A DNA stretch of 64,000 bases from Rhodanobacter lindaniclasticus (lineage in GTDB: Bacteria; Pseudomonadota; Gammaproteobacteria; Xanthomonadales; Rhodanobacteraceae), in the NCBI RefSeq assembly GCF_004799035.1, contig NZ_MWIO01000046.1:1-64000 (forward strand). The letters run 5' to 3'. The notes under the pieces were generated by a model. That model made no database searches. It was not told where the DNA came from and saw only the letters and a program-made list of their open reading frames with translations. A program made the position numbers and the translations under genes. This document shows, one piece after another, positions 9,801-17,833 of this stretch (position 1 is its first letter; each line of letters starts with the position of its first letter).

Positions 9801-9899
9801 TACACGGCGTACCCGTACTACGACATCTCGTGGTTCGACGCGGCCGGTCGCAGCTACTACGTGCAGTTCACCTACAAGTTCGGCGGCAGCGCGCTCTAA
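6828..9899 (+). CDS. TonB-dependent outer-membrane receptor with N-terminal STN signalling domain
   Basis: This 1023-aa transducer-type TonB receptor starts at ATG 6828 with GGGGAGA 8-9 nt upstream. After a signal peptide (LLILACSASAIAAAQA) comes the STN domain (VDIPAGDLVAALDTLARQSG ... LSTDEALRRLL). Next is a TonB-box region (LDEVQVTGSRIPR), the plug with IDRIEVLTGSASAVYGSDAI, and a long 22-strand type barrel ending in the aromatic YYVQFTYKF segment. The STN domain is what contacts FecR in cell-surface signalling, in agreement with fecI-fecR just upstream. Length is above that of simple siderophore receptors and resembles the large Xanthomonadales receptors for sugars or peptides. The substrate cannot be read here, though the adjacent secreted cyanophycinase-like gene is suggestive. 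Confidence 0.93.
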   Translation: MTRSLRGALLILACSASAIAAAQAPAVRPVDIPAGDLVAALDTLARQSGAQFIYQADQLRGLRTAGVRGTLSTDEALRRLLVGTGFTMQHDESGAVVIVKAARQAPPPAAAPASSGSAEPDPQQATRLDEVQVTGSRIPRVQVEGPAPVTVVTAQEIKAAGFASVPDVMRAITQNSGETQSQQSSSGADFSPGAEEVDLRGLGPNHTLVLVNGRRIADFPLPFKGRSNFTDISNIPIGMIDRIEVLTGSASAVYGSDAISGVVNFILKDHADGTTIDLRYGDTTRGGGASTKLNFSTGFSQGDFNLVFGAELIDQKPLWAYDRKIQDSTADAPTERSQVPRRTFLNGDWNDDYIDPGQATCDALGYLNGGTTVYANRPRYGNFCGSAESIGYGTILSQRRGINTYTSANLKINDSMSWFGDMQLGWSKVELFRDVEQWNYQAPDGNEDGYFYNAHSGGIENWYRQFTPEEMGGLGRGMIENTQKTFSLTTGVKGTFGQAWDYEASLSHSQYKATISWPQTVAAKANDLYLGPQLGVDPDSGLPIFDADPIRLYTPLTRAEYDAITARTNYHPESRSDTLAFTLTNTALFNLPAGPAGFAGVVEFGNQAYDLNPDPLATQYYYYSWKDSDGHGSRNRWATAGELRLPLLESLNLSLAGRYDQYRFSGHKTGKLTYSTGLEWRPLDTLLLRGSYGTAFRAPDLHYVYAGIGNDETSGNDYYRCRTEEPDVDITDCDYSDEGLIRTRQGNRDLDSETSTSWTGGFVWSPTPNLDLSVDYFNIRMKNQVQDLSTDRILQLEASCRIGSDASGNPVDANSPSCLDAISRVNRYPADSAVDPGGLYGIYVNPINVANERTSGIDASAHYKLETAIGTFRLAGNYTWTRNHLFQQYPGDPTLDELAVNSGFDIPREKTSASVSWERKAWSATLFGTRLGRLPNSDSYDQIVDTEAGEPAWVHATYRYNATLQYKFSDHAQLSLAVDNLFDKMPPRDPSYTAYPYYDISWFDAAGRSYYVQFTYKFGGSAL

Positions 9900-9947
9900 C
9901 GGGTGTTGCAGGAGCGCGCCCTGTCCACAAGGTGCGCTTCCGCAGAC

Positions 9948-10016
9948 GTAGGGCGGGCACCGCCCGCCGGCTCTTCAATATCCACGAACAGGAGCGGCGG
10001 GCAGTGCCCGCCCTAC
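9948..10016. repeat. GTAG-type paired palindrome (REP/SMAG-like), family 1, copy 1
   Basis: A head GTAGGGCGGGCAC-GCCCGCC palindrome and its inverted copy GGCGGGCAGTGCCCGCCCTAC face each other across a short linker. The terminal GTAG/CTAC tetranucleotides are the mark of REP elements handled by RAYT transposases. The element sits between the convergent TonB receptor and ychF genes. A degenerate family-2 palindrome precedes it at about 9911-9940. Confidence 0.85.
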
Positions 10017-10031
10017 GCCCGAACGCGACCG

Positions 10032-11120
10032 TCAGACGTTGAACAGGAAGTGCAGCACGTCGCCGTCCTTGACGATGTAATCCTTGCCTTCCTTGCGCAG
10101 CCGGCCGGCGGCGGCGGCGCCGGCTTCACCCTTGTACTGGATGAAGTCGTCGTAGGAGACGGTCTCGGCGCGGATGAAGCCCTTCTCGAAATCGCTGTGG
10201 ATCACGCCCGCAGCCTGTGGCCCGGTGGCGCCTCGCTTCACCTGCCAGGCGCGCACTTCCTTCACGCCGGCGGTGAAGTAGGTCTGCAGATCGAGCAGCT
10301 TGTAGCCGGCACGGATCACCCGGTTCAGGCCCGGCTCGTCCAGGCCCATGTCCTTGAGGAACTCGTCGCGGTCGGCCTCGTCCAGCTGCGCCAGCTCTTC
10401 CTCGATCGCCGCACACACCGGCACCACCTCGGCACCCTCGCCTGCCGCACGCTCGCGCACCGCGTCCAGCAGCGGGTTGTTCTCGAAGCCGTCGTCGGCC
10501 ACGTTGGCGATGTACATCAGCGGCTTCAGGGTGAGCAGGAACAGGTCGCGCACCAGCGCCTTCTCCTCCTCGTCCAGGCCCAGGCTGCGCGCGGACTTGC
10601 CTTCGTTGAGGCCGGCAGCCAGCTTCTGCAGCACCGGCTTCTTCGCCAGCGCTTCCTTGTCGTTCGCCTTGGCCGCGCGCTCGGCGCGGTTCAGCGCCTT
10701 GTCCACCGATTCCAGGTCGGCCAGCGCCAGCTCGGTGTCGATGGTCTCGATGTCGGCGATGGGGTCGACCTTGCCGGCGACGTGGATCACGTCACCCTCG
10801 AAACAGCGCACCACGTGGGCGATCGCGTCGACCTCGCGGATGTGCGCCAGGAACTTGTTGCCCAGCCCCTCGCCCTTCGACGCGCCGGCGACCAGCCCGG
10901 CGATGTCGACGAACTCCACCGCGGTCGGAATCACCTTCTGCGGATTGACGATTGCCGCCAGTGCATTCAGCCGCGGGTCCGGCACCGGCACCACGCCCAC
11001 ATTCGGCTCGATCGTGCAGAACGGAAAATTCGCCGCTGCGATGCCCGCCTTGGTCAGCGCGTTGAACAGGGTGGACTTGCCGACATTGGGCAGTCCGACG
11101 ATGCCGCATTTGATGCCCAT
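10032..11120 (-). CDS. ychF: redox-regulated ribosome-binding ATPase YchF
   Basis: This 362-aa Obg-related P-loop ATPase binds ribosomes and affects stress responses. It shows the G1 motif [14 protein letters not shown] near the N-terminus, G3 in [20 protein letters not shown], a central coiled-coil of about 100 residues, and the C-terminal TGS domain ending [15 protein letters not shown]. The G4 position is NVAD rather than NKxD, as expected for YchF, which prefers ATP. ATG 11120 has GGAG upstream, while an ATG at 11156 would add 12 residues with no homology. It is the last gene of the prs-rplY-pth-ychF series. Confidence 0.97.
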   Translation of the reverse strand: MGIKCGIVGLPNVGKSTLFNALTKAGIAAANFPFCTIEPNVGVVPVPDPRLNALAAIVNPQKVIPTAVEFVDIAGLVAGASKGEGLGNKFLAHIREVDAIAHVVRCFEGDVIHVAGKVDPIADIETIDTELALADLESVDKALNRAERAAKANDKEALAKKPVLQKLAAGLNEGKSARSLGLDEEEKALVRDLFLLTLKPLMYIANVADDGFENNPLLDAVRERAAGEGAEVVPVCAAIEEELAQLDEADRDEFLKDMGLDEPGLNRVIRAGYKLLDLQTYFTAGVKEVRAWQVKRGATGPQAAGVIHSDFEKGFIRAETVSYDDFIQYKGEAGAAAAGRLRKEGKDYIVKDGDVLHFLFNV

Positions 11121-11156
11121 GGATAACTCCGAGATAGGTGCTGTTCCGGGCGCCAT

Positions 11157-11223
11157 CCCCGCGAAAGCGGGAATCCATCGGGCGTTTGCGTGCCCGCAGC
11201 AAATGGGTTCCCGCTTTCGCGGG
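11157..11223. repeat. inverted repeat with CCCGCGAAAGCGGG arms
   Basis: The left arm CCCCGCGAAAGCGGGAATCC (11157-11176) and the right arm ending TTCCCGCTTTCGCGGG (to 11223) are inverted copies of one palindrome, about 21 nt each, around a 24-nt centre. It lies between pth and ychF. This palindrome class is widespread in Xanthomonadales intergenic DNA, and as RNA it would form a strong hairpin. Confidence 0.8.
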
Positions 11224-11234
11224 AACGACGGCCG

Positions 11235-11819
11235 CTATATTCCAGACGCTGTGTGTAGCTCTTGCATCGCCTTGTCGAACTGGCCGTCCACCGCCAGCGG
11301 CAGCACGTCCAGCGCGCGTGCTATGCCGTCGAGGATCGCGTCCTCGTCCGTGGCCGAGGGCCGGCCCAGCACCCACGGGGTGACCTGGTCGCGGTGGCCG
11401 GGGTGGCCGATGCCCACGCGCAGGCGATGGAACTTGCCGTGGCCGAGGTGGCCCATGATGTCGCGCAGGCCGTTCTGGCCGCCGTGGCCGCCGTCGAACT
11501 TCAGGCGCACGGTGCCGGGGGGCAGATCCAGGTCGTCATGCGCGACCAGGCACTGCTCCGGCTCGATCTTGTAGTAGCGCAGCGCCGAAACCACGGCGAT
11601 GCCGCTCTTGTTCATGAAGGTGGCGGGCTTGAGCAGCCACACCGGTTCGCCGCCGAGGCGCACGCGGCAGCTCTCGCCATGCAGCTTGCCGTCGAAGGCG
11701 AAGCGTTCGCCCTGACCGCCGGCGAGGGCGTCCACCAGCCAGAACCCGGCGTTGTGCCGGGTTCTGAGGTATTCGGTGCCGGGATTGCCCAGCCCGACGA
11801 TGAGTCGCAAACCAGCCAT
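11235..11819 (-). CDS. pth: peptidyl-tRNA hydrolase
   Basis: This 194-aa enzyme cleaves the ester bond of peptidyl-tRNA released from stalled ribosomes. The N-terminus LRLIVGLGNPGTEYLRTRHN carries the conserved GLGNPG loop, the substrate Asn and the catalytic His of RHNAGF. FMNKSG and the AHDDLDLP segment with the catalytic-site Asp follow, then GGHGGQNGLRDI, all family signatures. Length is standard. It is 54 nt downstream of rplY and probably cotranscribed with it. Confidence 0.98.
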   Translation of the reverse strand: MAGLRLIVGLGNPGTEYLRTRHNAGFWLVDALAGGQGERFAFDGKLHGESCRVRLGGEPVWLLKPATFMNKSGIAVVSALRYYKIEPEQCLVAHDDLDLPPGTVRLKFDGGHGGQNGLRDIMGHLGHGKFHRLRVGIGHPGHRDQVTPWVLGRPSATDEDAILDGIARALDVLPLAVDGQFDKAMQELHTASGI

Positions 11820-11873
11820 GCGGACAAGCAGCCCTGACGGCCTGCGCTCCGAACGAGCGCAGGCCGGCGCGGC

Positions 11874-12548
11874 TTACTTCTTGTCGTCCTTCTTGGCCGG
11901 TGCCGGAGCCGCGGCGGGAGCGGCGGCAGGAGCGGCTTCGCCCTCGGCCGGCGTCGCCTCGGCTTCTTCCTGCACGGTGTTGGCCGTGACCACGGCAGTG
12001 TCATGGCCTTCACCGCCATGCGCCGCGACCAGCTCCACGCCCTTGGGCAGCTTCAGCTGCGACAGGTGGATGATGTCGCCGGGCTTGAGCTCGCCCAGGT
12101 CCAGCTCGATCGACGCCGGCAGATCCTTCGGCAGGCAGGTGATTTCCACTTCGATCAGGTTGTGCGAGATCACCACGCCGGAGGTCTTGGCGGCCGGCGA
12201 CTTCTCCTTGTTGAGGAAGTGCAACGGCACGCTGACGCGGATCGCTTCCTTCTCGTTGATGCGCAGGAAATCCATGTGCATCATCAACTGCTTGAACGGG
12301 TGCTTCTGCCAGTCGCGCACCAGCACCTTCTGCACCTTGCCGTCGACGTTGAGGTCGAGGATCGAGGAGAAGAACCACTCGTTCTTGGCGGCGAGCAGGA
12401 TGGTGTTGTGCTCGATCTGGATGCTTTCCGGCGGCTGGCTGCCACCGTAGACGACGGCCGGCACGAAGCTCGCGCGACGCAGGCGGCGGCTCGCACCTTT
12501 CCCCTCGTCCTTGCGGCTCTGCGCCTTGATTTCATGAGTCTGGGTCAT
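11874..12548 (-). CDS. rplY: 50S ribosomal protein L25/general stress protein Ctc
   Basis: This 224-aa protein binds 5S rRNA. The N-terminal L25 domain (to about residue 95) shows RKDEGKGASRRLRRASFVPA and VLVRDWQKHPFKQLMMHMDF. The C-terminal TL5/CTC beta domain shows PLHFLNKEKSPA and LDLGELKPGDIIHLSQLKLP. It ends in a low-complexity Ala/Pro tail closed by KKDDKK, so it is the long CTC form rather than the short E. coli L25. Translation begins just after a 280-nt gap with three hairpin repeats. Confidence 0.97.
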   Translation of the reverse strand: MTQTHEIKAQSRKDEGKGASRRLRRASFVPAVVYGGSQPPESIQIEHNTILLAAKNEWFFSSILDLNVDGKVQKVLVRDWQKHPFKQLMMHMDFLRINEKEAIRVSVPLHFLNKEKSPAAKTSGVVISHNLIEVEITCLPKDLPASIELDLGELKPGDIIHLSQLKLPKGVELVAAHGGEGHDTAVVTANTVQEEAEATPAEGEAAPAAAPAAAPAPAKKDDKK

Positions 12549-12630
12549 TTCATTTGCTCTTGGTTGGTGTTTGCCGCCTCGCGGCGGCCAAGTGACTTCC
12601 CCGCGACCAGGGAAGACGTTACTTCACGTG

Positions 12631-12834
12631 GCATCCGTGCCGCGAAAAGCCGAACATCAAAACCGCCCATCCCGGGCGGACTCTTCAATTTTTTCACGCG
12701 ACATCCGTGCCGCGAAAAGCCGAACATCAAAACCGCCCATCCGGGGCGGACTCTTCAATTTCTTCCGCGCGGCATCCATGCCGCGAAAAACAAAGATCAA
12801 GACCACCCATCCCTGGGTGGACTTTTCAAATTTC
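12631..12834 (-). repeat. three tandem ~70-bp hairpin units between prs and rplY
   Basis: Units begin at 12631, 12701 and 12772. Each has a GGCATCC-TGCCGCG palindrome and, on the minus strand, a CCGCCC...GGGCGG stem. In units 1 and 2 that stem is followed by TTTTGATGTTCGG. In unit 3 the stem is CCACCC...GGGTGG, a paired change that keeps the stem intact. The units lie in the transcribed direction between prs and rplY and look like a series of weak terminators or processing hairpins. Confidence 0.85.
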
Positions 12835-13792
12835 AATCCACGTACAGCGAGCTCACCGACTCGCCGAAGGCGATGCGGCGGATGGTTTCGGCCAGCAGTT
12901 CGGCGACCGAGAGCTGGCGGATCTTGCTGCAGGCCTGGACTTCGGGGCGCAGCGGCAAGGTGTTGGTGACGACCAGCCGGTCGAGCTGGGAGCCTTCGAT
13001 GTTGCTGATCGCCGCGCCGGACAGCACCGGGTGCACGCAGTAGGCGACCACCTTGCGGGCACCGCGCTCCTTGAGGGCGGCAGCAGCCGCGCACAGGGTG
13101 CCGGCGGTGTCGACGATGTCGTCGACCATCACGCAGGTCTTGCCTTCCACGTCGCCGATGATGTTCATCACGGTGGAAACGTTGGCCCGCGGACGGCGCT
13201 TGTCGATGATCGCCAGCTCGGCATCGTCCAGCCGCTTGGCGATCGCCCGCGCGCGCACCACGCCGCCCACGTCGGGGCTGACCACGATCAGGTCTTCCAT
13301 GCTGTAGCTGCGCCAGATGTCGGCCAGCAGCACCGGCGAGGCGTATACGTTGTCGACCGGGATGTCGAAGAAGCCCTGGATCTGGTCGGCGTGAAGATCC
13401 ACCGTCAGCACCCGATCCACGCCCGCGGCGCCGATCATGCGGGCGGCCAGCTTGGCGGTGATCGGCACCCGCGCGGAGCGCGGCCGGCGATCCTGCCGGG
13501 CATAGCCGAAGTACGGGATCACTGCGGTGACGCTGGCGGCCGAGGCGCGCTTGAGTGCGTCGGTGAGCGCCAGCAGCTCGAACAGGTTCACCGCGCTGGG
13601 CGCGCCGGTCGGCTGGATCACGAACACTTCCTGCCGACGCACGTTCTCCTCGATCTCGATCTGCACCTCGCCGTCGCTGAACGTGCCGACCAGCGCCTTG
13701 CCCAGCGGCACACCCAGGCGGTGGGCGACATCCTCGGCCAACGCGCGATGCGCATTGCCGGTGAACAGCATCATCGGAGTGGACGTGTCCAC
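12833..13792 (-). CDS. prs: ribose-phosphate pyrophosphokinase
   Basis: This 319-aa PRPP synthase makes 5-phosphoribosyl-1-pyrophosphate from ribose-5-phosphate and ATP for nucleotide, His and Trp synthesis. Signatures are the [15 protein letters not shown] phosphate loop, the [13 protein letters not shown]-binding loop, [15 protein letters not shown] (PRPP synthase signature), and the ribose-5-phosphate loop [13 protein letters not shown]. Length matches class I enzymes. It follows tRNA-Gln by 33 nt, the common gammaproteobacterial layout. Confidence 0.98.
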   Translation of the reverse strand: MDTSTPMMLFTGNAHRALAEDVAHRLGVPLGKALVGTFSDGEVQIEIEENVRRQEVFVIQPTGAPSAVNLFELLALTDALKRASAASVTAVIPYFGYARQDRRPRSARVPITAKLAARMIGAAGVDRVLTVDLHADQIQGFFDIPVDNVYASPVLLADIWRSYSMEDLIVVSPDVGGVVRARAIAKRLDDAELAIIDKRRPRANVSTVMNIIGDVEGKTCVMVDDIVDTAGTLCAAAAALKERGARKVVAYCVHPVLSGAAISNIEGSQLDRLVVTNTLPLRPEVQACSKIRQLSVAELLAETIRRIAFGESVSSLYVD

Positions 13793-13825
13793 AAGTGCTA
13801 CCTCGATACTCGGCCAACAGTGAAG

Positions 13826-13902
13826 TGGCTGGGGCGGCAGGATTCGAACCTGCGAATGCGGGAATCAAAATCCCGTGCCTTAACCAGCTTGGCGACGCCC
13901 CA
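13826..13902 (-). tRNA. tRNA-Gln (TTG)
   Basis: The reverse complement starts TGGGGCG and ends CGCCCCA-G-CCA, with CCA encoded at 13826-13828. The anticodon stem-loop GGGATTTTGATTCCC gives TTG. It lies between ispE and prs, as in many gammaproteobacteria. Confidence 0.97.
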
Positions 13903-13941
13903 GTGTTTGGTGTTTTCGGTCGTGCCTTTGCCTGAAATCCG

Positions 13942-15321
13942 TCAACTGGCGCGTTGCCGCGCCAACGCCTGATGCAGCGGCGAAACATCCATCCCGCCCG
14001 CCACGTGTACCCTGAATGCCGCCGGGCAACGCTCGGCCACCGCATGCGCCCGCGCGAGCGAACGCAGCTCCAGGAACACGCAGCCGCCGCTGCCCGAAAG
14101 CCGGGCCTTGCCGAAGCCGCCCAGCCATTCCAGCGCCTCGACCACCCGTGGATAGCGCGCCCGCACGACCGGTTCGAAGGCGTTCTCGACCGTTTCGCCC
14201 GAAACAAAGGATGAAATTGTCGCCCGCGGCGCATTTCGTGTCAATTCAGGCGCTTGAAAGAGCGCCGCGGTGGGCACCTGCTCGCGCGGATCGAGTACCA
14301 CGTAATGTCGCCGCGGCAGCTGGATCGGGCTGAGCCGCTCGCCGACGCCCTCGGCCCAGGCCGAGCGCCCGCGTACGAACACCGGCACGTCGGCGCCGAG
14401 CCGGCCGCCCAGCTTTGCCAGGCCGTCCTCGTCCAGATTCAGCTGCCACAGATGGTTGAGTGCCACCAGCACGGTGGCCGCATCGGAACTGCCGCCACCG
14501 AGGCCGCCGCCCATCGGGATGTGCTTGTCGACGGCGATGTCCGCACCCAGCGCACAACCCGCATGCTGCTGCAGCAACCGCGCCGCGCGCACGACCAGGT
14601 CGTCCGCCTCGGCCACCCCCTGCGCGCCGTGCAGCCGCCGTATCTCGCCATCGTCGCGCACCCGCAGGCGCACTTCGTCGCCCCAGTCCAGCAGGCGGAA
14701 TACGGTCTGCAGCTCGTGGTAGCCGTCGGCTCGGCGACCAGTGATGCTCAGGAACAGGTTCAACTTGGCCGGCGCGGGCCACGCCGTCCATTCACCGCGC
14801 ACCGGTGCGGCCAGCGGGCGGCTCATGAACACGCGCAGGTCGTCAGGGAAACCGTGCTCGCGATCGCGCTGACGGGCGTGGGCGAACGCCGGGGCGTTCT
14901 TGTCGACCACCGCGAAGCCATGCCGGGCATAGAACGGCGCGTTCCATGGCACGTCGGCCAGGGTGCCCAGATCCACCCGGCGATAGCCCGCCTCCCGCGC
15001 CCAGGCGCAGGCGTGTTCGAGCAGGGCCGCACCGATGCCGCGGCGGCCATGCTCGGGCAGCACGTCGATCTCGGCGACGCCGATCGCGCCGTCGCCCGGC
15101 TCCTCATCCAGCCAGATGAAGCCGAGCGGATCGCCCGCCTCATCCAGCGCCACCCAGACCAGACCGCGCTCGATCCCCTGCCGCAGCAATTCGACCGGCA
15201 TCGACACCGCCGCATAGGCCGGCCACGCCGGATGGCCGCGAAACAGCTGCAAGGCCTTGCGCTCGATCGCGCACAGGGCGGCGGCATGGCCCGGCTGGGC
15301 GCGGTCGATGTGGACGTTCAT
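13942..15321 (-). CDS. ispE: GNAT acetyltransferase fused in frame to IspE (CDP-ME kinase)
   Basis: One uninterrupted frame encodes two proteins usually separate. Residues 1-170 are a GNAT N-acetyltransferase (AEIDVLPEHGRRGIGAALLE acetyl-CoA loop, NAPFYARHGF). From about residue 180 it is a full IspE, the MEP-pathway kinase that phosphorylates 4-diphosphocytidyl-methylerythritol. IspE signatures are WPAPAKLNLFLSITGRRADG with the catalytic-site Lys and Asn, the GHMP ATP loop MGGGLGGGSSDAATVL, and ARLSGSGGCVFLEL. No stop codon separates the parts. An internal ATG at 14826 (FMSRPL) would give a 294-aa stand-alone IspE but has no visible ribosome site. GNAT start 15321 reads MNVHID. The gene sits in lolB-ispE-tRNA-Gln-prs order. 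Whether one or two proteins are made is open. Confidence 0.88.
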   Translation of the reverse strand: MNVHIDRAQPGHAAALCAIERKALQLFRGHPAWPAYAAVSMPVELLRQGIERGLVWVALDEAGDPLGFIWLDEEPGDGAIGVAEIDVLPEHGRRGIGAALLEHACAWAREAGYRRVDLGTLADVPWNAPFYARHGFAVVDKNAPAFAHARQRDREHGFPDDLRVFMSRPLAAPVRGEWTAWPAPAKLNLFLSITGRRADGYHELQTVFRLLDWGDEVRLRVRDDGEIRRLHGAQGVAEADDLVVRAARLLQQHAGCALGADIAVDKHIPMGGGLGGGSSDAATVLVALNHLWQLNLDEDGLAKLGGRLGADVPVFVRGRSAWAEGVGERLSPIQLPRRHYVVLDPREQVPTAALFQAPELTRNAPRATISSFVSGETVENAFEPVVRARYPRVVEALEWLGGFGKARLSGSGGCVFLELRSLARAHAVAERCPAAFRVHVAGGMDVSPLHQALARQRAS

Positions 15322-15374
15322 GATGGGGATGCGCACCGTCGGCAGGGCGCAAAGCCTAACCCAAGCGGCGGCGC

Positions 15375-15980
15375 TTACCGAAACTGCCAGGATTCGATCG
15401 ACAGCCGCACCTTGTAGGGTGGCCTGGCCGCATAGACCTTGGTCGGCAGCGGTGGATCGCGAGCTTCGTCCCAGGCGCGGTAGTCGACCGACCAGCCATC
15501 CTGCTGCAGCAGCGACGGCAACCGGTTCGCGCCGAAGCGGATTTCCGCCTTGCCGCCATCGGCGCGCAGGCCCAGCACCCACGCGCGCAGCTCGCGCAGC
15601 GGCACCTCCCAGCCCAGCGCCTTGCGCATCAGCGCTTCCGCATCGGCGCCACGCAGCGGCCCGCCATCGAGCCCCTCGAGCAAGGCATCGTGCGCATCGC
15701 CGCTGAGCCGAAAACTCTTGCCGGTCACCGGGGCGCGCAGCACGAACTCATAACGCTCGCCGTCCTGGGTCCAGCTGAAACTGCCGCTGCCGCCGTCACG
15801 GCCGTCCGATACGCCCAGCCGGCCCTGCAGCGACCAGTGCTCGGCGCCGGACAATGTGTGTTCGCGCTCGCGTTGGGCGGCGAGCAGGCCGGCATCGCCC
15901 TGCATGCGTACTGCCGGCGCGCAGGCGGTCAGCAGCAACGGCAGCAGCAATGCGGCGCCGTACCAGGTGATCGGCTTCAA
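15375..15980 (-). CDS. lolB: outer-membrane lipoprotein localisation factor LolB
   Basis: This 201-aa protein receives lipoproteins from LolA and inserts them into the outer membrane. It is a lipoprotein itself, with signal ALLLPLLLTAC and lipobox Cys20. The WSLQGRLGVSDG strand and SFSWTQDGERYEFVLRAPVT match the LolB beta-barrel core, and FRLSGDAHDALLEG continues it. The TTG start at 15980 is chosen because it overlaps the upstream gene's stop (TTGA) and has GGAG about 9 nt before it. ATG codons further upstream would destroy the signal peptide. Confidence 0.93.
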   Translation of the reverse strand: MKPITWYGAALLLPLLLTACAPAVRMQGDAGLLAAQREREHTLSGAEHWSLQGRLGVSDGRDGGSGSFSWTQDGERYEFVLRAPVTGKSFRLSGDAHDALLEGLDGGPLRGADAEALMRKALGWEVPLRELRAWVLGLRADGGKAEIRFGANRLPSLLQQDGWSVDYRAWDEARDPPLPTKVYAARPPYKVRLSIESWQFR

Positions 15981-17725
15981 GGATGCGCTCCAGCCGGCAA
16001 CAGGCGCTTCAAGGCATCGCGCAGGGTGAGGCTGTGCGGATCGAGCTTGCGCACCTCGTCGAACACTTTCTGCGCATCGTGGTGACGGCCCTGCTTCCAC
16101 AACACCTCGGCCAGGTGCACGCCGACGTCAGCGTCCTTGCGCGCCAGCCAGGCGCCGCGCAGCGTCTGCTCGGCCTGCTCCAGATGGCCGAGGCGATACT
16201 GCAGCCAGCCCCAGGAATCGGCGATGGCCGGGTCGTCGGGCTTGGCCGCGCGCGCGACCTGCAGCAGCTTCTCTGCCTCGACCAGGTCGCGGTTGGCGTC
16301 GGCCAGGGTATAGCCCAGTGCGTTGCTGGCGTCGACGTCACCGGGCTTGATCTTCAACAGATGCTGGAAGTCCTTCACCGCCAGGTCGATCTGGCCAGCC
16401 TGGGCATAGGCCAGGCCACGGCCATAGAGCAGGCCGGGGTCGTCCGGCACCACCTGCAGGGCCCGGCTGAACGCGGCCTCCGCCTTCGCGTAGTCCTGTT
16501 CGCGCAGGTACAGCTCGGCCTCGGCCTGCAAGGCCTGGCGCAGTTGCTCGGGCTGTTCGAGGTAATCGATCTCCAGCTGGGCCAGCAACTGGTGGGCCTG
16601 CTCGCGTTTGCCCTGCGTGTGCAGGATCAGCGCGCTGCGCACCGCAGCCTCGAATGCATGCGGATCGTCCTCGTCCACCTGGTCGTACCAGGCCAGCGCC
16701 TCGGCGTCGCGATGCTGCATCTCGGCCAGCTGGCCCAGCAGGTAACTGCTCTGCGCGCGCACCTCGGGCGAGGCCTGCTGCAATTGGCGATACAGGGTAG
16801 CCAGCGCCTTGGCGTCCTCGTGGCGAGCGGCCAGCCCCGCGCGCAAGGCGTAGGTGTCGGCATCCTGCGTACCGTGCGCGAGCAGCTGGCTGGCGGCCGC
16901 GTCGTCGCCCGACGCGCTGAGCATGCCGGCATAGGCCAGGCGCAGGCGCGTGTTCGACGGGGCCTGGTCGAGTGCCTTGCGCAGCAGCGCCTTCGCGCCG
17001 TCGTGGTCGCCGTCCTTGAATTTCATCTGCGCGGCCCAGGCGTAGGTCTCGGCGTCGTGGAAGCGCTTCACCGCCGCCGCGGCGATCTCCCGCGCATAGG
17101 CCTTGCGGCCCAGCTTGTCGCCCAGCTCGCTCATCGCCAGCCACGCCTTGGGGTCGGCCGGCAGGCGCGCGGGCACGGCCAGCGCTTCCAGCAGGCGGGC
17201 CGCCTGCGCCTGGTCGCGCGCGCCCAGCAGCACGCGGCCGAACTGCCGCCAGGCGTCCTTGTCGCCGCTGGCGATCAGGCGTTCCAGTTGCCGTTTCGCC
17301 TCGGCCGCATTGCCTTGGTCGAGTGCCAGCTCGGCGCGCGCGCGCGCGATCGGCGCGGGCTTGGCGCCCAAGGCCTGCCAGCGGTCCAGCGCGCGACCCG
17401 CGGCCTCGTCGCGATGCACGGCGATGGCCAGCTCCGCCGCCCGCTCGGCCACCGCGGGGTCGCTGCTGAGCGCCATTGCCTTGTCGTAGTGCGCGGAGGC
17501 CGCGACCAGATCGGTACGGCCCAGCGCCATTTCGCCGGCCATCAACTGGGCCACCAGGTCGTGATCGGCGTCCGGCGTAGCCACCGTCAGCCGCTCCATC
17601 GGTTGCGGTGTCGGCGCGGCCTGCGGACGCAGCGGCGCCGTGGTGCAGGCGCCCAGCGCGAGCGCCAATGCGATCAGTGCCGTAAAATGCCGCAGTTGCT
17701 TGAACTTGCTCGACCCGCTCCGCAC
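15977..17725 (-). CDS. TPR-repeat lipoprotein
   Basis: This 582-aa protein is made almost entirely of tetratricopeptide repeats (for example AYAQAGQIDLAVKDFQHLLKI and WGWLQYRLGHLEQAEQTLRG) after a lipoprotein signal ending LALALGAC. It should be a periplasm-facing scaffold. GTG 17725 is used because GGAG lies 6 nt upstream and the signal follows directly. It overlaps lolB by 4 nt and diverges from hemA, a placement conserved in Xanthomonadales and pseudomonads, which suggests a role linked to outer-membrane lipoprotein traffic. That role is inference. Confidence 0.9.
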   Translation of the reverse strand: MRSGSSKFKQLRHFTALIALALALGACTTAPLRPQAAPTPQPMERLTVATPDADHDLVAQLMAGEMALGRTDLVAASAHYDKAMALSSDPAVAERAAELAIAVHRDEAAGRALDRWQALGAKPAPIARARAELALDQGNAAEAKRQLERLIASGDKDAWRQFGRVLLGARDQAQAARLLEALAVPARLPADPKAWLAMSELGDKLGRKAYAREIAAAAVKRFHDAETYAWAAQMKFKDGDHDGAKALLRKALDQAPSNTRLRLAYAGMLSASGDDAAASQLLAHGTQDADTYALRAGLAARHEDAKALATLYRQLQQASPEVRAQSSYLLGQLAEMQHRDAEALAWYDQVDEDDPHAFEAAVRSALILHTQGKREQAHQLLAQLEIDYLEQPEQLRQALQAEAELYLREQDYAKAEAAFSRALQVVPDDPGLLYGRGLAYAQAGQIDLAVKDFQHLLKIKPGDVDASNALGYTLADANRDLVEAEKLLQVARAAKPDDPAIADSWGWLQYRLGHLEQAEQTLRGAWLARKDADVGVHLAEVLWKQGRHHDAQKVFDEVRKLDPHSLTLRDALKRLLPAGAHP

Positions 17726-17833
17726 ACTGTTCTCCGTCAAACGACCCGCCGCAGCCGTATCCGTGATGATCGGCACCCGCGCCAAGCTTAGCCTACGCCG
17801 CCAGACTCCTGCCGCCGAGATGCCTGCCGTCCC

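Noticed and set aside
12631-12834. Short regularly spaced repeats that might be taken for a CRISPR array
   Set aside because: There are only three units, the whole unit is repeated without unique spacers, and no cas genes are present.
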